From Vigna angularis (taxonomy: Eukaryota; Streptophyta; Magnoliopsida; Fabales; Fabaceae): a stretch of 64,000 nucleotides of DNA. Within the stretch, counting starts at the first letter, position 1, and each line of letters starts with the position of its first letter. The stretch lies in assembly GCF_016808095.1 (NCBI RefSeq), contig NC_068980.1, positions 16,123,388 through 16,187,387 of the forward strand, in the 5' to 3' direction. Below are positions 1 through 11,679 of the stretch, piece by piece. The notes under the pieces are model-generated. The model had not been told where the DNA came from, searched no databases, and saw only the letters and a list, made by a program, of their open reading frames with translations. The translations under genes were made by a program, and so were the position numbers.

Positions 1-44
1 AGGTAGCGCTTGTTTAACGTCACGAGCCTGACCCAAAATCCACC

Positions 45-185
45 AACACCCATCAGTAGGTGTTTCAAACTTGCTAGCACCCATCAGTAGGTGCAAAATT
101 TCTTACCAACACCCATCAGTAGGTGTTACAAACCTAGTATCCTTCAGTAGATACTTAACCACCTAGCATCCTTCAGTAGATGCTA
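45..185 (-). repeat. Array of five hairpins with conserved loop (copy D)
   Basis: Five inverted repeats at about 45-64, 77-94, 108-127, 136-155 and 164-185. On the plus strand the 8-nt centre is CATCAGTA or CTTCAGTA (element sense TACTGATG or TACTGAAG). The arms are AACACC/GGTGTT, GCACC/GGTGC, AACACC/GGTGTT, AGTATC/GATACT and TAGCATC/GATGCTA. The arms differ between hairpins yet remain complementary, while the centre hardly changes. The array lies between two copies of a conserved box, downstream of the protease frame. Function unknown. Confidence 0.85.
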
Positions 186-242
186 AATTCAACAAAATAT
201 TTACAAAATAATATTCACAAATTAAACCAAATCAAAATTTAA

Positions 243-305
243 AAGTTTGTCAATCACTGGGTTGCCTCCCAGCAAGCGCTCTTTTAACGTCATTAGCTTG
301 ACCCA
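243..305 (-). repeat. Conserved box upstream of hairpin array (copy D)
   Basis: In element sense it reads GGGTCAAGCTAATGACGTTA, then AAAGAGCGC, then the small hairpin CTGGGAGGCAACCCAG. The same box recurs at 14060-14115 and 53598-53652. A diverged second copy lies on the far side of the hairpin array (here at 1-36, cut by the window edge). It sits 7 to 10 nt after the stop codon of the protease frame. Confidence 0.8.
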
Positions 306-312
306 ATAAAGT

Positions 313-2757
313 TCACGTTCCATCTTCTGTATAGTTGATGTAGTCTTTCCACCAACTTCTCAACTGCTTCCTTTGGACTGTTTTGGTTCTTCTAGAATAT
401 GGAGACTCTACCTCTATCATCTCCTTTTCTTTGAAGCCCTTCACAACCCACAACTTGTTCTTGAGTCTCACAGGTGTACCAAGTTGGGGTTTTCTTTTCT
501 TCCAGTCCCTAGGAATCTCTTCTCCTTTTCCAGTTTCTTCTTCATCCTTGGGTACCTGAAACAACAAACAGTGGTTACCTGAAACCTCAAGATTTTCATC
601 TTGACTTCTAGTCATGGGTGCATCTCGAAATGCAGCTTTATAACTAGCCTCTTCCTCCTTTGCTTGCGTTTCATCCTTGAAGACATCCACCACCACTCTC
701 TCCTCTCTGTCCTGAAGCACTACTATACCTTCATGTACATCAATGATGGCCCTGGCCGTTTTCATAAACGGTCTTCCAAGTATAATAGGTATCTTCTCAG
801 TCTCCATTTTCATCACCACAAAGTCTGCTAAAAATTGAAGTTTGCCAACACAAACTATAATGTCCTCAGCAATCCCACATGGCTCCTTTGAAGATCCATC
901 GGCCATTACTAGATTAACCTTTACAGGTTTCACTTTAACATTGCCAATTTGCTCCAGTAAAGAATAAGGTATCAAGTTAACACTTGAACCTAAATCAAGG
1001 AGAGCTTTCTTTACCTTTTTCTTCCCTATAGTACAAGGGATAGAAAAACTACCTGGATCTGGTGCTTTAGGAGGGAATGACTCTTGCTTAACAGTTATAC
1101 ACTTTTCTTCCTCAACATCTCTACGTCTCTTCTTTGTAGACGTTCCTTCATCTGATTTTGTGTAAACTGCAATTTTCTGTAGAATTTGTTCCCAAGGTGC
1201 GTCATTATCAACCATTCTGAATAACTCTGTGAAGTCCATTTGTTTCTCTTGATTTGTTGGAAAAAGAAAAGTGTTCTTCCTTTCTACTTCTCTTCTTTCT
1301 TATATTTCTTCTTCTTCTAACTCAATTATCTCTTCATTAACACTCTTTACCACTTTGCACTCTTCTCTGGGGTTAACCTCAGTATTAGCCCCAAAATTTC
1401 TATCTGGTCTTTCTTCCAATTGCTTGGTAATCTGACCCATTTGAATCTCCCAATTCTTTATAGCAGCTTCAGTGCTCTTTTGAGAAGATTCTGTTTTCTG
1501 TATGAATTGATTAAGAGTTTCTTCCAACCTTGTTTGCCTTTCATTAAGCATAGATAACTGTTGCCACAAGGTTGGTTGCTGCTGCTGCTTGTTATATTGA
1601 TTAGCTTGCCCAGTTTGTCCTTGGCCAATGCTTGGATGTGGTTTCCACCCTTGATTATAATTCCCTTGACGGTATGGAAATTGATTAGCCATGAAATTAA
1701 CATCCTCCACGGCTTCCACTGGAAAAGCACACTGACCATTGACATGATCACCTCCACATAATTCGCACAACTGGGTTTGTACCTGTGCAGCAGATTTCAA
1801 CTCTTTAGGTAATTGAGCCAAAGTTTTAGTCAGAGTCTCCAGCTGTTGAGTTAGAATTTTGTTCTGAGCTAGCAAGGCATCATGTGTTTGTAATTGAAGC
1901 ACTCCTTTTTGTTGTATAGGAGCTCCTCTCTCACTGTGTAGCTCATTGTCACTAGTAGCCATGTTTTCTATAATTTCAGTTGCTTCCTCTGGAGTCTTCC
2001 ATTTAATATTGCCTCCTGCTGAAGCATCCAGCATCATCTTGGTTTGTGAACCAAGCCCTCCAAGGAAAGTTAAGACTACTTCTTGATCTTCAAAACCATG
2101 CGTGGGAGTTTTGCGTAACAAGCTTTTATACCTGTCCCATGCATGCCCAAGTGACTCCTCCATGCCCTGCTTGAAAGACGAAATCTCTTGCTTGCCTTTG
2201 GTCACCTTAGATTGTGGAAAGTACTTGTTTAGAAATTTTGTGACCACTGCTTCCCACTCTGTGAAACTTTCTTCTGGAAAAGAGTTTAACCAAAGCTTAG
2301 CATTGCCCCCCAATGAGAAGGGAAACAAGCTAAGTTTGATAGCTTCGTCTGGCACCCCATTAATCTTGACCGTGTTGCAGATCTCATTGAAAGTTGTAAG
2401 GTGCTCATATGGGCTTTCGTGAGATAACCCATTAAATTGATTACTCTTCACCAGTTGAATTAATGCTGGCTTGACCTCCATGTTGGCTGCATTGACTCTA
2501 GGTCTAGCTATGCTGTTAAAGTGTTGAGGTCCAGCAATATTAGTGTAATATGCAAGAGTTCTTCTAGCATTGTTATTCTCCATACTTCTTGTGCTGTGAA
2601 CAGAACCTTGTGGTGATGATTGGAGGAGAGTTTCTGGAGAAGGGAAAAGTTCTCTGGACGTTCTGATTCTTCTCCTCCTTCTACTCTCGTCTAGACCTTC
2701 AAAAAGTGTTTCTGTTGTTTTCTTACTCCTAGTTCGAATTGCTTCCTGCATACACAA
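313..2757 (-). pseudogene. Retrotransposon gag-protease polyprotein with one in-frame stop (copy D)
   Basis: The frame is open from 2757 to 313 except for a TAA at 1300-1302, which splits it into 485 and 308 residues; both parts are in the same frame and copy A2 has no stop there. The first part has an arginine-rich N-terminus (about residues 8-32), a Retrotrans_gag-type core (about 95-240), a predicted coiled stretch (290-320), a zinc knuckle with C331, C334, H338 and C343, and a Gln-rich region (about 370-410). The second part carries a retropepsin-like domain: catalytic D-L-G at about residues 82-84 of that ORF and the flap-side motif ILGRPFMK further on. Gag would form the particle and protease would process it. 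No RT or integrase follows. A natural start is M at 2757 or 2751 (MQEAIRTRSK). Confidence 0.88.
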
Positions 2758-3080
2758 GAAAACAAAACCCTAGAAAAGATTTGTTAGCACAAAAAGATAT
2801 AGAAGAAGATATAAATTCAGAAGATAAAAAGATTTAGAAGATAGAATCAAATAAAATAGAATAAAATAAAACCTAATCTAAAAAAAAAATAAAATCTAAT
2901 CTAATCTAAAAGATAGAATAAAATCTAACCTAACCTAATAAAATAAAATAAGATCTAACCTAATCTAATAAAATAAAATAAAATAAAAACAGAAAAAATA
3001 AAAACAGAAAAAATAAAAACAGAAATTCAAAAAGTCAAAGATAATCAATAATCACACAAATTAACCAGTTAAACCACGAG

Positions 3081-3098
3081 TCCCCGGCAACGGCGCCA
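3081..3098 (-). promoter_or_regulatory. Primer-binding site, tRNA-Asp(GUC)
   Basis: In element sense TGGCGCCGTTGCCGGGGA, the exact complement of the last 18 nt of plant tRNA-Asp(GUC) including CCA. It lies 6 nt inside the LTR end. tRNA-Asp priming is typical of Athila-type elements. Confidence 0.93.
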
Positions 3099-3104
3099 AA
3101 AACT

Positions 3105-4421
3105 TGATGGACAAATTTGTAAGCACCAAAATATGATGTCACAAACTTGTTTCACAATCGGCAAGTATGACCGAATCGTTCAAGTAATAAACTTGGTAAG
3201 ACCAAGTATCGTTCTTCCCAAAGGACTCACGGCCTAGTTTAGTTGTGTGGTTTGTTGATTAGCTAAGACTTACAAACGAAATAATTGGATTATATTATGC
3301 AAGACGAAAACTAAACATGTATGCATGAATTGATCAATGGCAAAGACAAAAGATAAACACTTTCAATGGATTATATGAATGAATATGTTGTTGGGGGTCA
3401 ATTTCATCTCATCCACTCTCATACATTTTAGGAATTCAACATTCAAATCATCATTGTTAATGCCACTCTCTAAAGTACCATTCTAGATGGCTTCTCCCTA
3501 ATCAAATAGTTCATACAATTCCTAGCATTCCTAATGATTAGTTCATGAGTGCAGGAGCTTAACGACAACCAATATAATATTGTCAGTATAATATTGGGAG
3601 AAATTCCCCGGATCTAGACTTCCCCGTACGTGTCCGTATCGACAAAACCAATAATCATGCAATAGAATGAGTTAAACAATGCAAGCATTAAGCAAAGAGG
3701 AAAAACCCTAACTAATGATGAAAGAAAGCATAAGTCTTAGATTAAGATGCAAGCATAAATTCCATATATGAGAGCTTCAAGAGATTACATTGATTCCCCA
3801 ACAAACATACAAGGTTTAGTTCACCATATTCATGGTGAACCTAGATGAACAATAATGAAAGAATGAAAGAATAAACCCTAAAAAGGTGAAGAGGTAGCCT
3901 GAGCATCCAAGATCCTCCTTCAAAGGGGTGAAAGAGAGAGTGTTTGCCTCGTTTCTGCCAAAGATGTTTAACCCTAGGACGTGCAAGCCCTTATATACTA
4001 ATCTAGAGTTACAAAAGATTACAAAAGCCCAAGCCCAAAAAGTGCCGCTCAGCGGTAAATACCGCTCAGCGGTGGTTGCGCGTCTTCTTTCTTCCCCTCA
4101 GCGGCCATTTTGCCCCTCAGCGGTACCAACGTGACTCCTTAAGTGCCGCTCAGCGGTAAATTACCGCTGAGCGGTGCTTTCGACTTCTCTTTTTGCACTC
4201 TTTCTTGTCTTTTCTAATGTCACTTCTCTCCTTCTTCACTCTTTTCACTAAATTCACCTTAAAACCTGCACAAAAACACTCAAATCAAGCATAAACCTGT
4301 CCAGCTCTCTTATTTCTGAAAATAAAGATAAAAGGCATGATTTCAAGCTAGTTTCTAAGTCTAAAGGTTGCTTTTAGTATCAATTTTAAGCATGAAAATA
4401 ACAGTTTTTCAACTGTTATCA
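3105..4421 (-). repeat. 5' LTR of copy D (family A, 1317 bp)
   Basis: Bounded by TGATAACAG at the outer end (4421) and GTCCATCA-type sequence at the inner end (3105), next to the primer site. It contains several CCGCTCAGCGG/CCGCTGAGCGG palindromes at 4043-4180. The outer end folds into a 9-bp hairpin (ATAACAGTT-GAAA-AACTGTTAT). It is alignable over its length with the LTRs at 16779, 46758, 50640 and 57061. Confidence 0.88.
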
Positions 4422-4559
4422 CAACTGCATAAACAAGTCTAAATACACTTGTTAGCATACTTCAATACCTCAGTTTCATCCCAACTGTCCTACTTCCAAT
4501 TTCCAACTCCTAAAATCTCTCAACTTATGAAGCCATTATCACTTCCATGACATATTTTA

Positions 4560-4966
4560 CTAAGTGACGCTCAGCGCCCCATGAAGGACACCCAAGCTTG
4601 AAACGTTACTTGAAGACGAGTGCTCAACATCCCTGAAAGGGTGCTCAAGCGTGGGTGTGAGGCATCCTGCGCTAAGGGCCCTAGAAAAGGGTGCCCAAGC
4701 GTCTACGACCTTTAGCAGCCTTCTCTTCTGGTGCTCTTTCTGTCCTTTCCGAGTTCCATCTTCTTGACATTTTAACTCGTCTTCCAATTCATCCCAGTTT
4801 CCTACAAAATTAAGGGAATTTAATGATAAATTCTTCAAGTATAACCTCAACTCTTTTATTCACCAAAATAAGCTAAAAACAAGAGAACAAGCAAGTTTCT
4901 AAGTCAAAAATGGTTCATTTATTATCAAAATTCAATTCCAAATAATGGTGAAATCAACCGTTATCA
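4560..4966 (-). repeat. Truncated LTR fragment, family B-like
   Basis: Ends in ACCGTTATCA (the reversed LTR start TGATAACGGT) at 4966. It shares the next ~250 bp with the LTR starting at 20826, including the stretch around GAGTTGAGGT and AATTCCCTT. It contains GCTCAGCGCC-type motifs near 4566. The other end is lost. The reading frame across it is a chance ORF. Confidence 0.7.
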
Positions 4967-5595
4967 ATAGTCTCATGTTTCTATGTGCTATGTGAATGTG
5001 AAGTGATCTCAATGGTTTCAAAAGTATGGAAGAGAGTTTCAAGGAGGAACTTCTCAGTGGTGGTTTCTTAGTATTGTAGGTATGAGTGTATGAAGTTCAG
5101 TTCTGATGGGTTATCCCTACACTCTAATGATCATCAATGTTCAAGTAAAGAGTGATGAGTCATGTCGTGAGAGGAGCAGGAGGTCCTAGCCTGGGGGCTT
5201 TTCTTTAGTTGGCAAATGTCAAGTTAAAGGACTAACCTTGTGTGATAGCTTTGAGAGGATCAGTTGTTCCACCACACAAGTGCAGAACCCACCATGGTCT
5301 TAACTTGAAGGCCTTTCTCCTTTTTTAATTTTGAAGGTTTGGGGATAAAAAAAATAGTTGTGATTCCAGTGTTGTTGTATAGTGATTTTGTCTTGTTCTT
5401 GCCTTTGTGGTAGTGTATTGTGCTATATAGTGGTACAGGAATATAGATTCGAGGATAACTTGACCTGAAATAGACTAGGAGGCATAAATATTTCGAAAAC
5501 ATGTATAAGGTAAAGAAGAGTTTTAGGAGCATTTGGGTAATGTAGAGTTTTATAAGTTGGAGAGAAGGAAGTTTAAAAAGATAATGTAGTATTAT
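4967..5595 (+). other. Repeat-derived DNA related to 58.4-58.7 kb
   Basis: No gene seen. It shares blocks with the downstream part of the LTR-like DNA near 58500-58620 (for example AGGAGGTCCTAG followed by a similar pattern of short motifs), so it is probably a remnant of another LTR family. The small ORFs here have no recognisable domain. Confidence 0.45.
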
Positions 5596-6552
5596 TGATA
5601 ACGGTTGAAAATACCGTTATTTGATACTTAATTTTATACTAAAAACACCCTTTATAACTTAGAAACTAGCTTGAAATCATGCTTTCGGCTTTAGTTATGA
5701 GAATAAGAGAGTTGAAGCTGGAATTATTGGTTTTACGCTTGGTTTTCCTTATTTTAGCAGGAATTAGGATGGTTTGGAAGAAGAGTTGAAGTATCAAGGA
5801 GCTGAAACTCAGGAAAAGCTGGAAAATCATCAGAGAGAAGAACCGTAGGTGGCGCCTGAGCGCCCTTTTGGAGGCCATCGACGCTGAAGTCTCGCCTAGG
5901 CGCCTGAGCGCCTTTTTTGTGCCGCTGAGCGCTAATTAGTACTACAACTCACGCCTGGGCGCCCTTCCAGGGGCGCTGAGCGCAGATGCTCCCGCAGTCA
6001 CGCCTGGGCGCCCTAAGTTGGGGCATTGAGCGCTAGTCTCGTGGGCTTGGACTTTTTCTGTGCTCTATTTAAGGATTTGAATGTCCTAGGCTTGGAATCT
6101 TTTGATAGAGGTGGCGCAGAAACACTCTCTTGGAGGCGGATTTGGAGACAAAAGCTCCTATGTTAAACTTTTAGGGTTTTTCTATCTCATTCTTTTCCAT
6201 TATTCACCATGTCTATGGTGAAATAAACTTCAATTGTTGTTGGGAAATTGATGTAATCCTTTGAAACTCTCATGTATTGAGTTGATTGTTATTTTAAATG
6301 CTTTGTTCATTAATTGTTAGGGTTTTTCCTCTATACTCTATGCTTGCTTTGTTTAACTCATTCATAGCATGATAATTGATTTTGTTATGATAATTGATTT
6401 TGTCGATATGGACACAAACAATTTTGTTCTCAAGTCATATTTAATAAGGAAATCACATAACTGTTAAGGACGTGAGTCTCTTGGGAAATGATACTTGGTC
6501 TTACCATATTTATTACTTGATACGATTTGGTACACTTGCCGATGTCTTAACA
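5596..6552 (+). repeat. LTR 1 of family B chain (957 bp, internally deleted)
   Basis: Starts TGATAACGG and ends CTTAACA, followed after 6 nt by a tRNA-Asp primer site. About 260 bp shorter than the LTR at 26308, mainly through a deletion near 6405-6425. The outer end keeps a hairpin, ATAACGGT/ACCGTTAT. It contains GAGCGCC-type motifs at 5853-6035. Confidence 0.86.
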
Positions 6553-6558
6553 AGTTTT

Positions 6559-6576
6559 TGGCGTTGTTGCCGGGGA
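6559..6576 (+). promoter_or_regulatory. Degenerate tRNA-Asp primer-binding site
   Basis: TGGCGTTGTTGCCGGGGA; two substitutions relative to the perfect tRNA-Asp complement. It lies 6 nt inside LTR 1. Confidence 0.85.
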
Positions 6577-6678
6577 CTCATGGTTGAACTATTCTATTGG
6601 TGTGACTATTGATTAGCTTTGATTTGATTTTTTTTATTTTGTTTTAAAAGTGCTTTTTAGGGTTTTGTTTTCTTGTGT

Positions 6679-9191
6679 ATGCAGGATACAATTAGAACTA
6701 GAAGCAAGAAAACCTCGGAACCTCCTCTTGAAGGATTGGACGAGAGTAGGAGGAGGAGGAGAATTCGAACATCTAGAGAATTATTCCCTTCTTCATAGAC
6801 ACTTTTACAACCTTCAACGCAAAGATCTGACCAGAAAACTGAAGAGATGGCTGGAGAAAATAATGGCAGACGCACTCTAACAGATTACACAACAGTAGTT
6901 GGCCCTAATCCTTTTAATAGCATTTCAAGACCGAGGGTCAATGCTGCAAACATAGAAGTAAAGCCTGCGTTGATACAATTGGTGAAGATCAACCAATTTA
7001 ATGGATTGTCTCATGAAAATCCATATGAGCATCTGACAACTTTCAATGAGATTTGTAACACTGTAAAGATCAATAGAGTGCCGGATGATGCTATAAAGCT
7101 TAGTTTGTTTCCTTTCTCATTGGGAGGAAATGCTAAGTTATGGTTGAATTCTTTCCCAAAAGATAGCTTTACCGGATGGGAAGATGTGGTTGCAAAGTTC
7201 TTGAACAAATATTTCCCACAATCTAAAATCAACAAAGGTAAACAGGAAATTTCTTCTTTCCGGCAGGGCATGGAGGAGACGTTAGGTCAAGTGTTGGATA
7301 AATATAAAAGCTTGTTGAGAAAGACGCCCACACATGGATTTGATGAAGCCACAGTAGTCATTCTTTTCCTTGGAGGTCTTGGTTCACAAACCAAATTGAT
7401 GTTAGATGCCTCAACTGGAGGTAATATCAAGTGCAAGACTCTAGGGGAGCCTATGAGTTGATTGCCAACATGGCTACTAATGATAAGGAGATGCATAATG
7501 AAAGAGGAGCTCCATCTCAATAGAAGGGAGTCCTACAATTACAACCTCATGATGCTTTGCTTGCAAAAAATAAAATTATCACTCAACAATTGGAGAATTT
7601 GACAAAGAAACTCTCTCAAATGCAAAATGTTTCACAGGTTCAACAGAAACTCTGTGAACTATGTGGTGGTGATCATATCAATGGTCAATGTGCTTTTCCA
7701 ATGGAGACCCAAGAACACGCCAACTATATGGGCAATCAATTCCGCCAAGGTAATTTCAACCAAGGGTGGAAACCTCACCCAAGTATGGGTCAAGGTTAAT
7801 TTGTGCAATCTGGGCAAGCAGGACAATTTAATAGACCACCGCAGCAAGATTCACAATGACAACAGATATCTGCATTATCTGACAGAACTTCAAAGCTTGA
7901 AGAAATTTTTCAACAATTTATGCAGGTAACTATCTCCAACCACAAGAGCACTGAAACTGCTATAAAAATTTGGAGATGCAGGTGGGCCAACTAGCTAAGA
8001 AGTTGGAGGATAAAGTTGAGAAGCAATTTGGGGCTAATACTGAGGTTAACCTTAAGGAAGAATGTAAAGCTATTGTGAGCATAAGTGATGAGAGAGTAGA
8101 GGAGAGAAAAGAAAGAGTTGAGTTGAAAGAAGAAAAAGAAGAGAGAATAGGTGAGGTTGAGAGAAAAGAGAAAGAAAAGAAGAGGGGAGAGAAAAAAATT
8201 TGAGAAAATTGAAAAGATTCTTCGTTACCCTAAAGAGTGTGAAAAAAATGATAAAGAGAAGCGATTTGAGCGTTTTAAGGAGATCTTCAAGCAATTGGAG
8301 ATTACTATGCCCTTGACCCAGCACTACAGCAAATTCCTGCTTATGCGAAGCACATGAAGAAAGTCCTAAAAAAGAAGAGATATATAGATGAGGAAACTAT
8401 TGATGTACAGGGCAATTGCAGTGTTATCTTGCAGAAGGCACTTCCTCCAAAAGTTAAAGATCCAGGAAGTTTTACTATTCCTTGCGTCATAGGGAATGTT
8501 GAGATAGGGAAAGCCCTAATTGATTTAGGGTCACGCATTAATTTGATGCCCTTATCTGTGCTTGAAAGGATTGGTGGTCTTAAAATGAAGCCTACTAAGG
8601 TTACTTTGCAATTGACGGATGGATCTACCAAAAAGTCTTATGGTGTGGCGGAGGATGTTGTGGTTTGAATAGATAAACTTAGATTCTTGGTTGATTTTTT
8701 GGTATTGGAAATGGAGGAAGACATGAAGATTCCTATTATTCTTGGAAGGCCATTCATGAAAACGGCCAAGGTAATCATCAATGTGGATGACGGGACGATA
8801 GCACTTAAAGACCGAGAAGAGGAGGTGATCTTTAATGTCTTCAATGTAGAGCAGTAGATTCAAGTTAAGAAGAATAGTCTTAAAGCTGCACTAATGACTA
8901 GGCCTGAAGATGCTAAGCCGGTCAACAAAGGTAAAAATTGTTTCTTGTCACAGGTTAAGGCGGAAGAAAAAGATGGTAAAGGGAAGATGGTTCATCATGA
9001 CTCGGTGAATGAACAACTCAAACTTGGCACACCAGTGAGATTCAAGAACAAGTTGTGGGTTGTGAAAAAGTTTAAAGAGAATGGAGTAATAGAGATTGAA
9101 GCTCTGTATTCTAGAAGAGTAAAAAAGGTGGACAGGAACGTGTTGATGAGTTGGTGTGATGAAAGCAAGAGGAACACCAACATAGAAGATT
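6679..9191 (+). pseudogene. gag-protease pseudogene (family B, first unit)
   Basis: The frame starts at ATG 6679 (MQDTIRTRSK), is broken by TAG 6796-6798, then runs through the gag core to a one-base loss near 7446. Further stops lie at about 7521 and 7797. The zinc knuckle CELCGGDH is near 7650. After a charged Lys/Glu-rich stretch (8000-8210) and another frameshift, a retropepsin-like segment follows with its D-L-G triplet at 8522-8530 and an ILGRPFMK motif near 8740. The C-terminal segment with LGTPVRFKNKLWVV is near 9026. Same order as copies D and A2; no RT or integrase. Clearly non-functional. Confidence 0.86.
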
Positions 9192-9634
9192 GGAGGGTTG
9201 GTTGCCTTTAAGCTTCTGTTTGAATGTAATGCATAATTAATTGCTGGGGATACAAGACATTGTGATCTAGTAATTAAGAGTAGGCTTTCCTCACCGAGAC
9301 ATCGGGTTTAAGGTAAATTAGAAAGTGACATTAACATTAATGAAGAAGATGAATTCATAAATACATGAGAGTGGATAGGATAAGTCGGAAACCCCAACAA
9401 CATAATCATTCCATATTTTATACACCAATCACCTGTGCATTCTTCAAGTCAATTGATCAACACTTGCATTCATATTTATTTTCTGCATTATAAACACCAT
9501 GATCTTGTTTACAAGTCTTAATTAATCAAGAACCCACATGAATGTCTAGGCCGTGAGTCTATTGGGAAACGATACTTGGTCTTACCATTTATTATTACTT
9601 GATACGATTCGGTACACTTGTCGGAGTCTTAACA
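9192..9634 (+). repeat. LTR 2 of family B chain (5'-truncated)
   Basis: Matches the last ~440 bp of the LTRs at 24104 and 26308, from GGTTGGTTGCCTTTAAGC to CTTAACA. It joins the preceding pseudogene directly and is followed by a primer site and a second gag start. One LTR between two internal regions is the signature of recombination between tandem or adjacent copies. Confidence 0.82.
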
Positions 9635-9640
9635 AGTTTT

Positions 9641-9658
9641 TGGCGCCGTTGCCGGGGA
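9641..9658 (+). promoter_or_regulatory. tRNA-Asp primer-binding site of second B unit
   Basis: TGGCGCCGTTGCCGGGGA, a perfect complement of the plant tRNA-Asp(GUC) 3' end. Confidence 0.92.
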
Positions 9659-9780
9659 CTCGTGGTTTAACTATTCTATTCGTGTGATTATTGATTAGGA
9701 TTGACTTGATTTTTTTATTTTAGTGTATTTTTGTTTTGTTTTGTTTTAAAAGTGCTTTTTAGGGTTTTGTTTTCTTGTGT

Positions 9781-9982
9781 ATGCATGGTATAATTTGAAC
9801 TAGAAGCAAGAAAACCTCAGAACCTCTTCTTGAAGGATTGGACGATAGTAGAAGGAGAAGGAGAATCCGAACATCTAGAGAATTATTTCTATCTTCGAAG
9901 ACACTTATACAACCCTCGCCACAAGAATCTGACCAGAGTATTGAAGAGATGGCTGGAGAAAATAATGGCAGACACACTCTAG
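9781..9982 (+). pseudogene. gag 5' fragment split by nested element A2
   Basis: Starts at ATG 9781 with a stop at 9796-9798. It still matches the Arg-rich gag N-terminus (GLDDSRRRRRIRTSREL) up to MAGENNGRHTL. It is interrupted exactly at the target duplication TCTAG (9978-9982) and resumes at 18128. The two halves together are one gag gene. Confidence 0.86.
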
Positions 9983-10419
9983 TGATGGACAAATTTATGA
10001 ACACCGAAATATGGCGTCACAAACTTGTTTTACAATCGGCAAGTATGACCGAATCGTTTTAAGTAATAAACTTGGTAAGACCAAGTATCGTTCTCCCAAA
10101 GGACTCACAGCCTAGTTTAGTTATGTGATTCGTTGATTAGCTAAGACTTAAGAACGAAATAATTAGATTTTTCTATGCAAAAGACGAAAATAAACATGTA
10201 TGCATGAGGGTGATCAATGGCTAAAACAAAATACAAATACTTTCAATGGAATATATGGATGAGTATGTTGTTGGGGTTTATCAATTTCATCTTATCCACT
10301 CTCATATATTTTAGGAATTCAACATTCAATTCATCATTGTTAATGCCACTCTCTAAGTATAAAGGTTGCTTTTAGTATCAATTTTAAGCATGAAAATAAC
10401 AGTTTTTCAACTGTTATCA
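9983..10419 (-). repeat. 3' LTR of A2, internally deleted (437 bp)
   Basis: Both termini are intact (TGATAACAG at 10419, CCATCA-type end at 9983), but the middle has been lost at about 10352, relative to 1349 bp in the 5' LTR. The PPT-side motif, reversed CAACCCCAAACTTA, abuts it at 10420-10433. Confidence 0.9.
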
Positions 10420-11642
10420 CAACCCCAAACTTAGAACTTTGCTTGTCCTCAAGCAAACAAGATGTAACTCAATCTTCCACCAATTCATATGATGGTTCAC
10501 TTATTCAAAAATCTTCTTTTTAAGATAAGTAAAAACTTCAATCAAACTTATGACCAAGATTTCTATCAAGATGTGCACATGCTTTAGTGTTTCACAAAGT
10601 CAGTTAATATTCAACAAATGCTATTTTTCATGAATGATCAATCAATTAAGCATGGATGTTTATGTACTCATGGAATACTTCCTCACCAAGTAAAGTGTTT
10701 CACTCACACTCAAGTGTATAAGAGGTAATCACTCCTTCACTCCACTATCACAATGTCACATGAATCAACTTTGCCTTTCATTTAACTACAATCAAAAACA
10801 TTAACAAGCATGCATCATCACAAGGACTTTTCAATGGCTTATAATGTGGCTGGGCTAACAAGAAAATTGGTTTTTCTGGATCACAAAATCCTTGAGTTAA
10901 GAGAATCATAACAACACAATTATTCTTATTTTTCCCAGCTTTCTTTTGCATTGAGCTTTGCTTCTTCTTTTCTTTCTCTTTTTCTTTGCATATTCTTAAT
11001 GCTTAGCTCTTAGCTCAATGCTTTTCCTTTTTCATGCTTTCCCAACAACCCCAAACTTGAACATTTAACAATACCACACAAGATTTTCTACTTAACTTAA
11101 GGTAAAGCTTTTCAACAAGGGTTTTCAATTTATGTTGAAGGCAAAGGGTTCAAAGGATAGAACACAAAGTGTTCTCTTTTAATGGGCTAACTTTATGAAT
11201 TTGGCCAATAAAAAGGGTTTCAACAAACGGCCTTGATCATATGATGCAAAACAAGCAATTGATTCAATCATAGAAAACCTGGGCAAAATCATTCATGTTT
11301 CCAAAGTAATAGCATTCAATCAATAACAACTCTGGAGCTCAAAACCTCACATACAAGCTCATTCACATTTGACATACACATCCTGCTTAATCTCACAATC
11401 ACAATCATAATATCCTGCATTTGTTCACAAAGCTTGTGAATCACTTGTATAAGCATTTTATGAGCACATCCATCTCAACATCAATCAATCAATAATCATC
11501 ATCAAGCATTACTTATCACACAATCACAGTCAATAGCAAACCATCATAACAAACCAGGTTTCCAATAGAGTACATCAATCCTAATCTAAAAGCAAAAATA
11601 AATAAGTTCAGAACACTTAAACCAACAAAAGCATAAGTTCAT
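10420..11642 (-). other. 3' untranslated region of A2
   Basis: No coding potential seen. It corresponds to 56112-57060 of copy A1. It contains two CAACCCCAAACTT(A/G) motifs (10420-10433 next to the LTR, and 11046-11059), reversed forms of TAAGTTTGGGGTTG, and a pyrimidine-rich tract at 10945-10990 that is purine-rich in element sense. Confidence 0.75.
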
Positions 11643-11668
11643 GATAGCATTCATCAGTAAATGCTATC
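11643..11668 (-). repeat. Hairpin just downstream of ORF2 (A2)
   Basis: A perfect 9-bp stem GATAGCATT/AATGCTATC around CATCAGTA (element sense loop TACTGATG). Located 11 nt beyond the ORF2 stop. It belongs to the same hairpin family as 13841-13983. Confidence 0.88.
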
Positions 11669-11679
11669 TCAGCTCCTCA

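Larger units (their letters stand above)
1..4421 (-). mobile_element. Athila-like LTR retrotransposon copy D (3' part outside window)
   Basis: Minus-strand Ty3/gypsy-type element. Reading leftwards from 4421 it has a 5' LTR, a primer-binding site complementary to the 3' end of plant tRNA-Asp, a gag-protease reading frame, a conserved box, a hairpin array and a second box at the window edge. ORF2 and the 3' LTR should lie outside the window. No reverse transcriptase or integrase lies between protease and box, as in copy A2. The target duplication cannot be tested because the other LTR is missing; the outer flank at 4422-4426 is caact. Confidence 0.88.

Noticed and set aside
5260..5878. Two minus-strand ORFs of 70-90 codons
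   Set aside because: Hydrophobic low-complexity translations of repeat remnant and LTR 1; opposite strand to the real elements.
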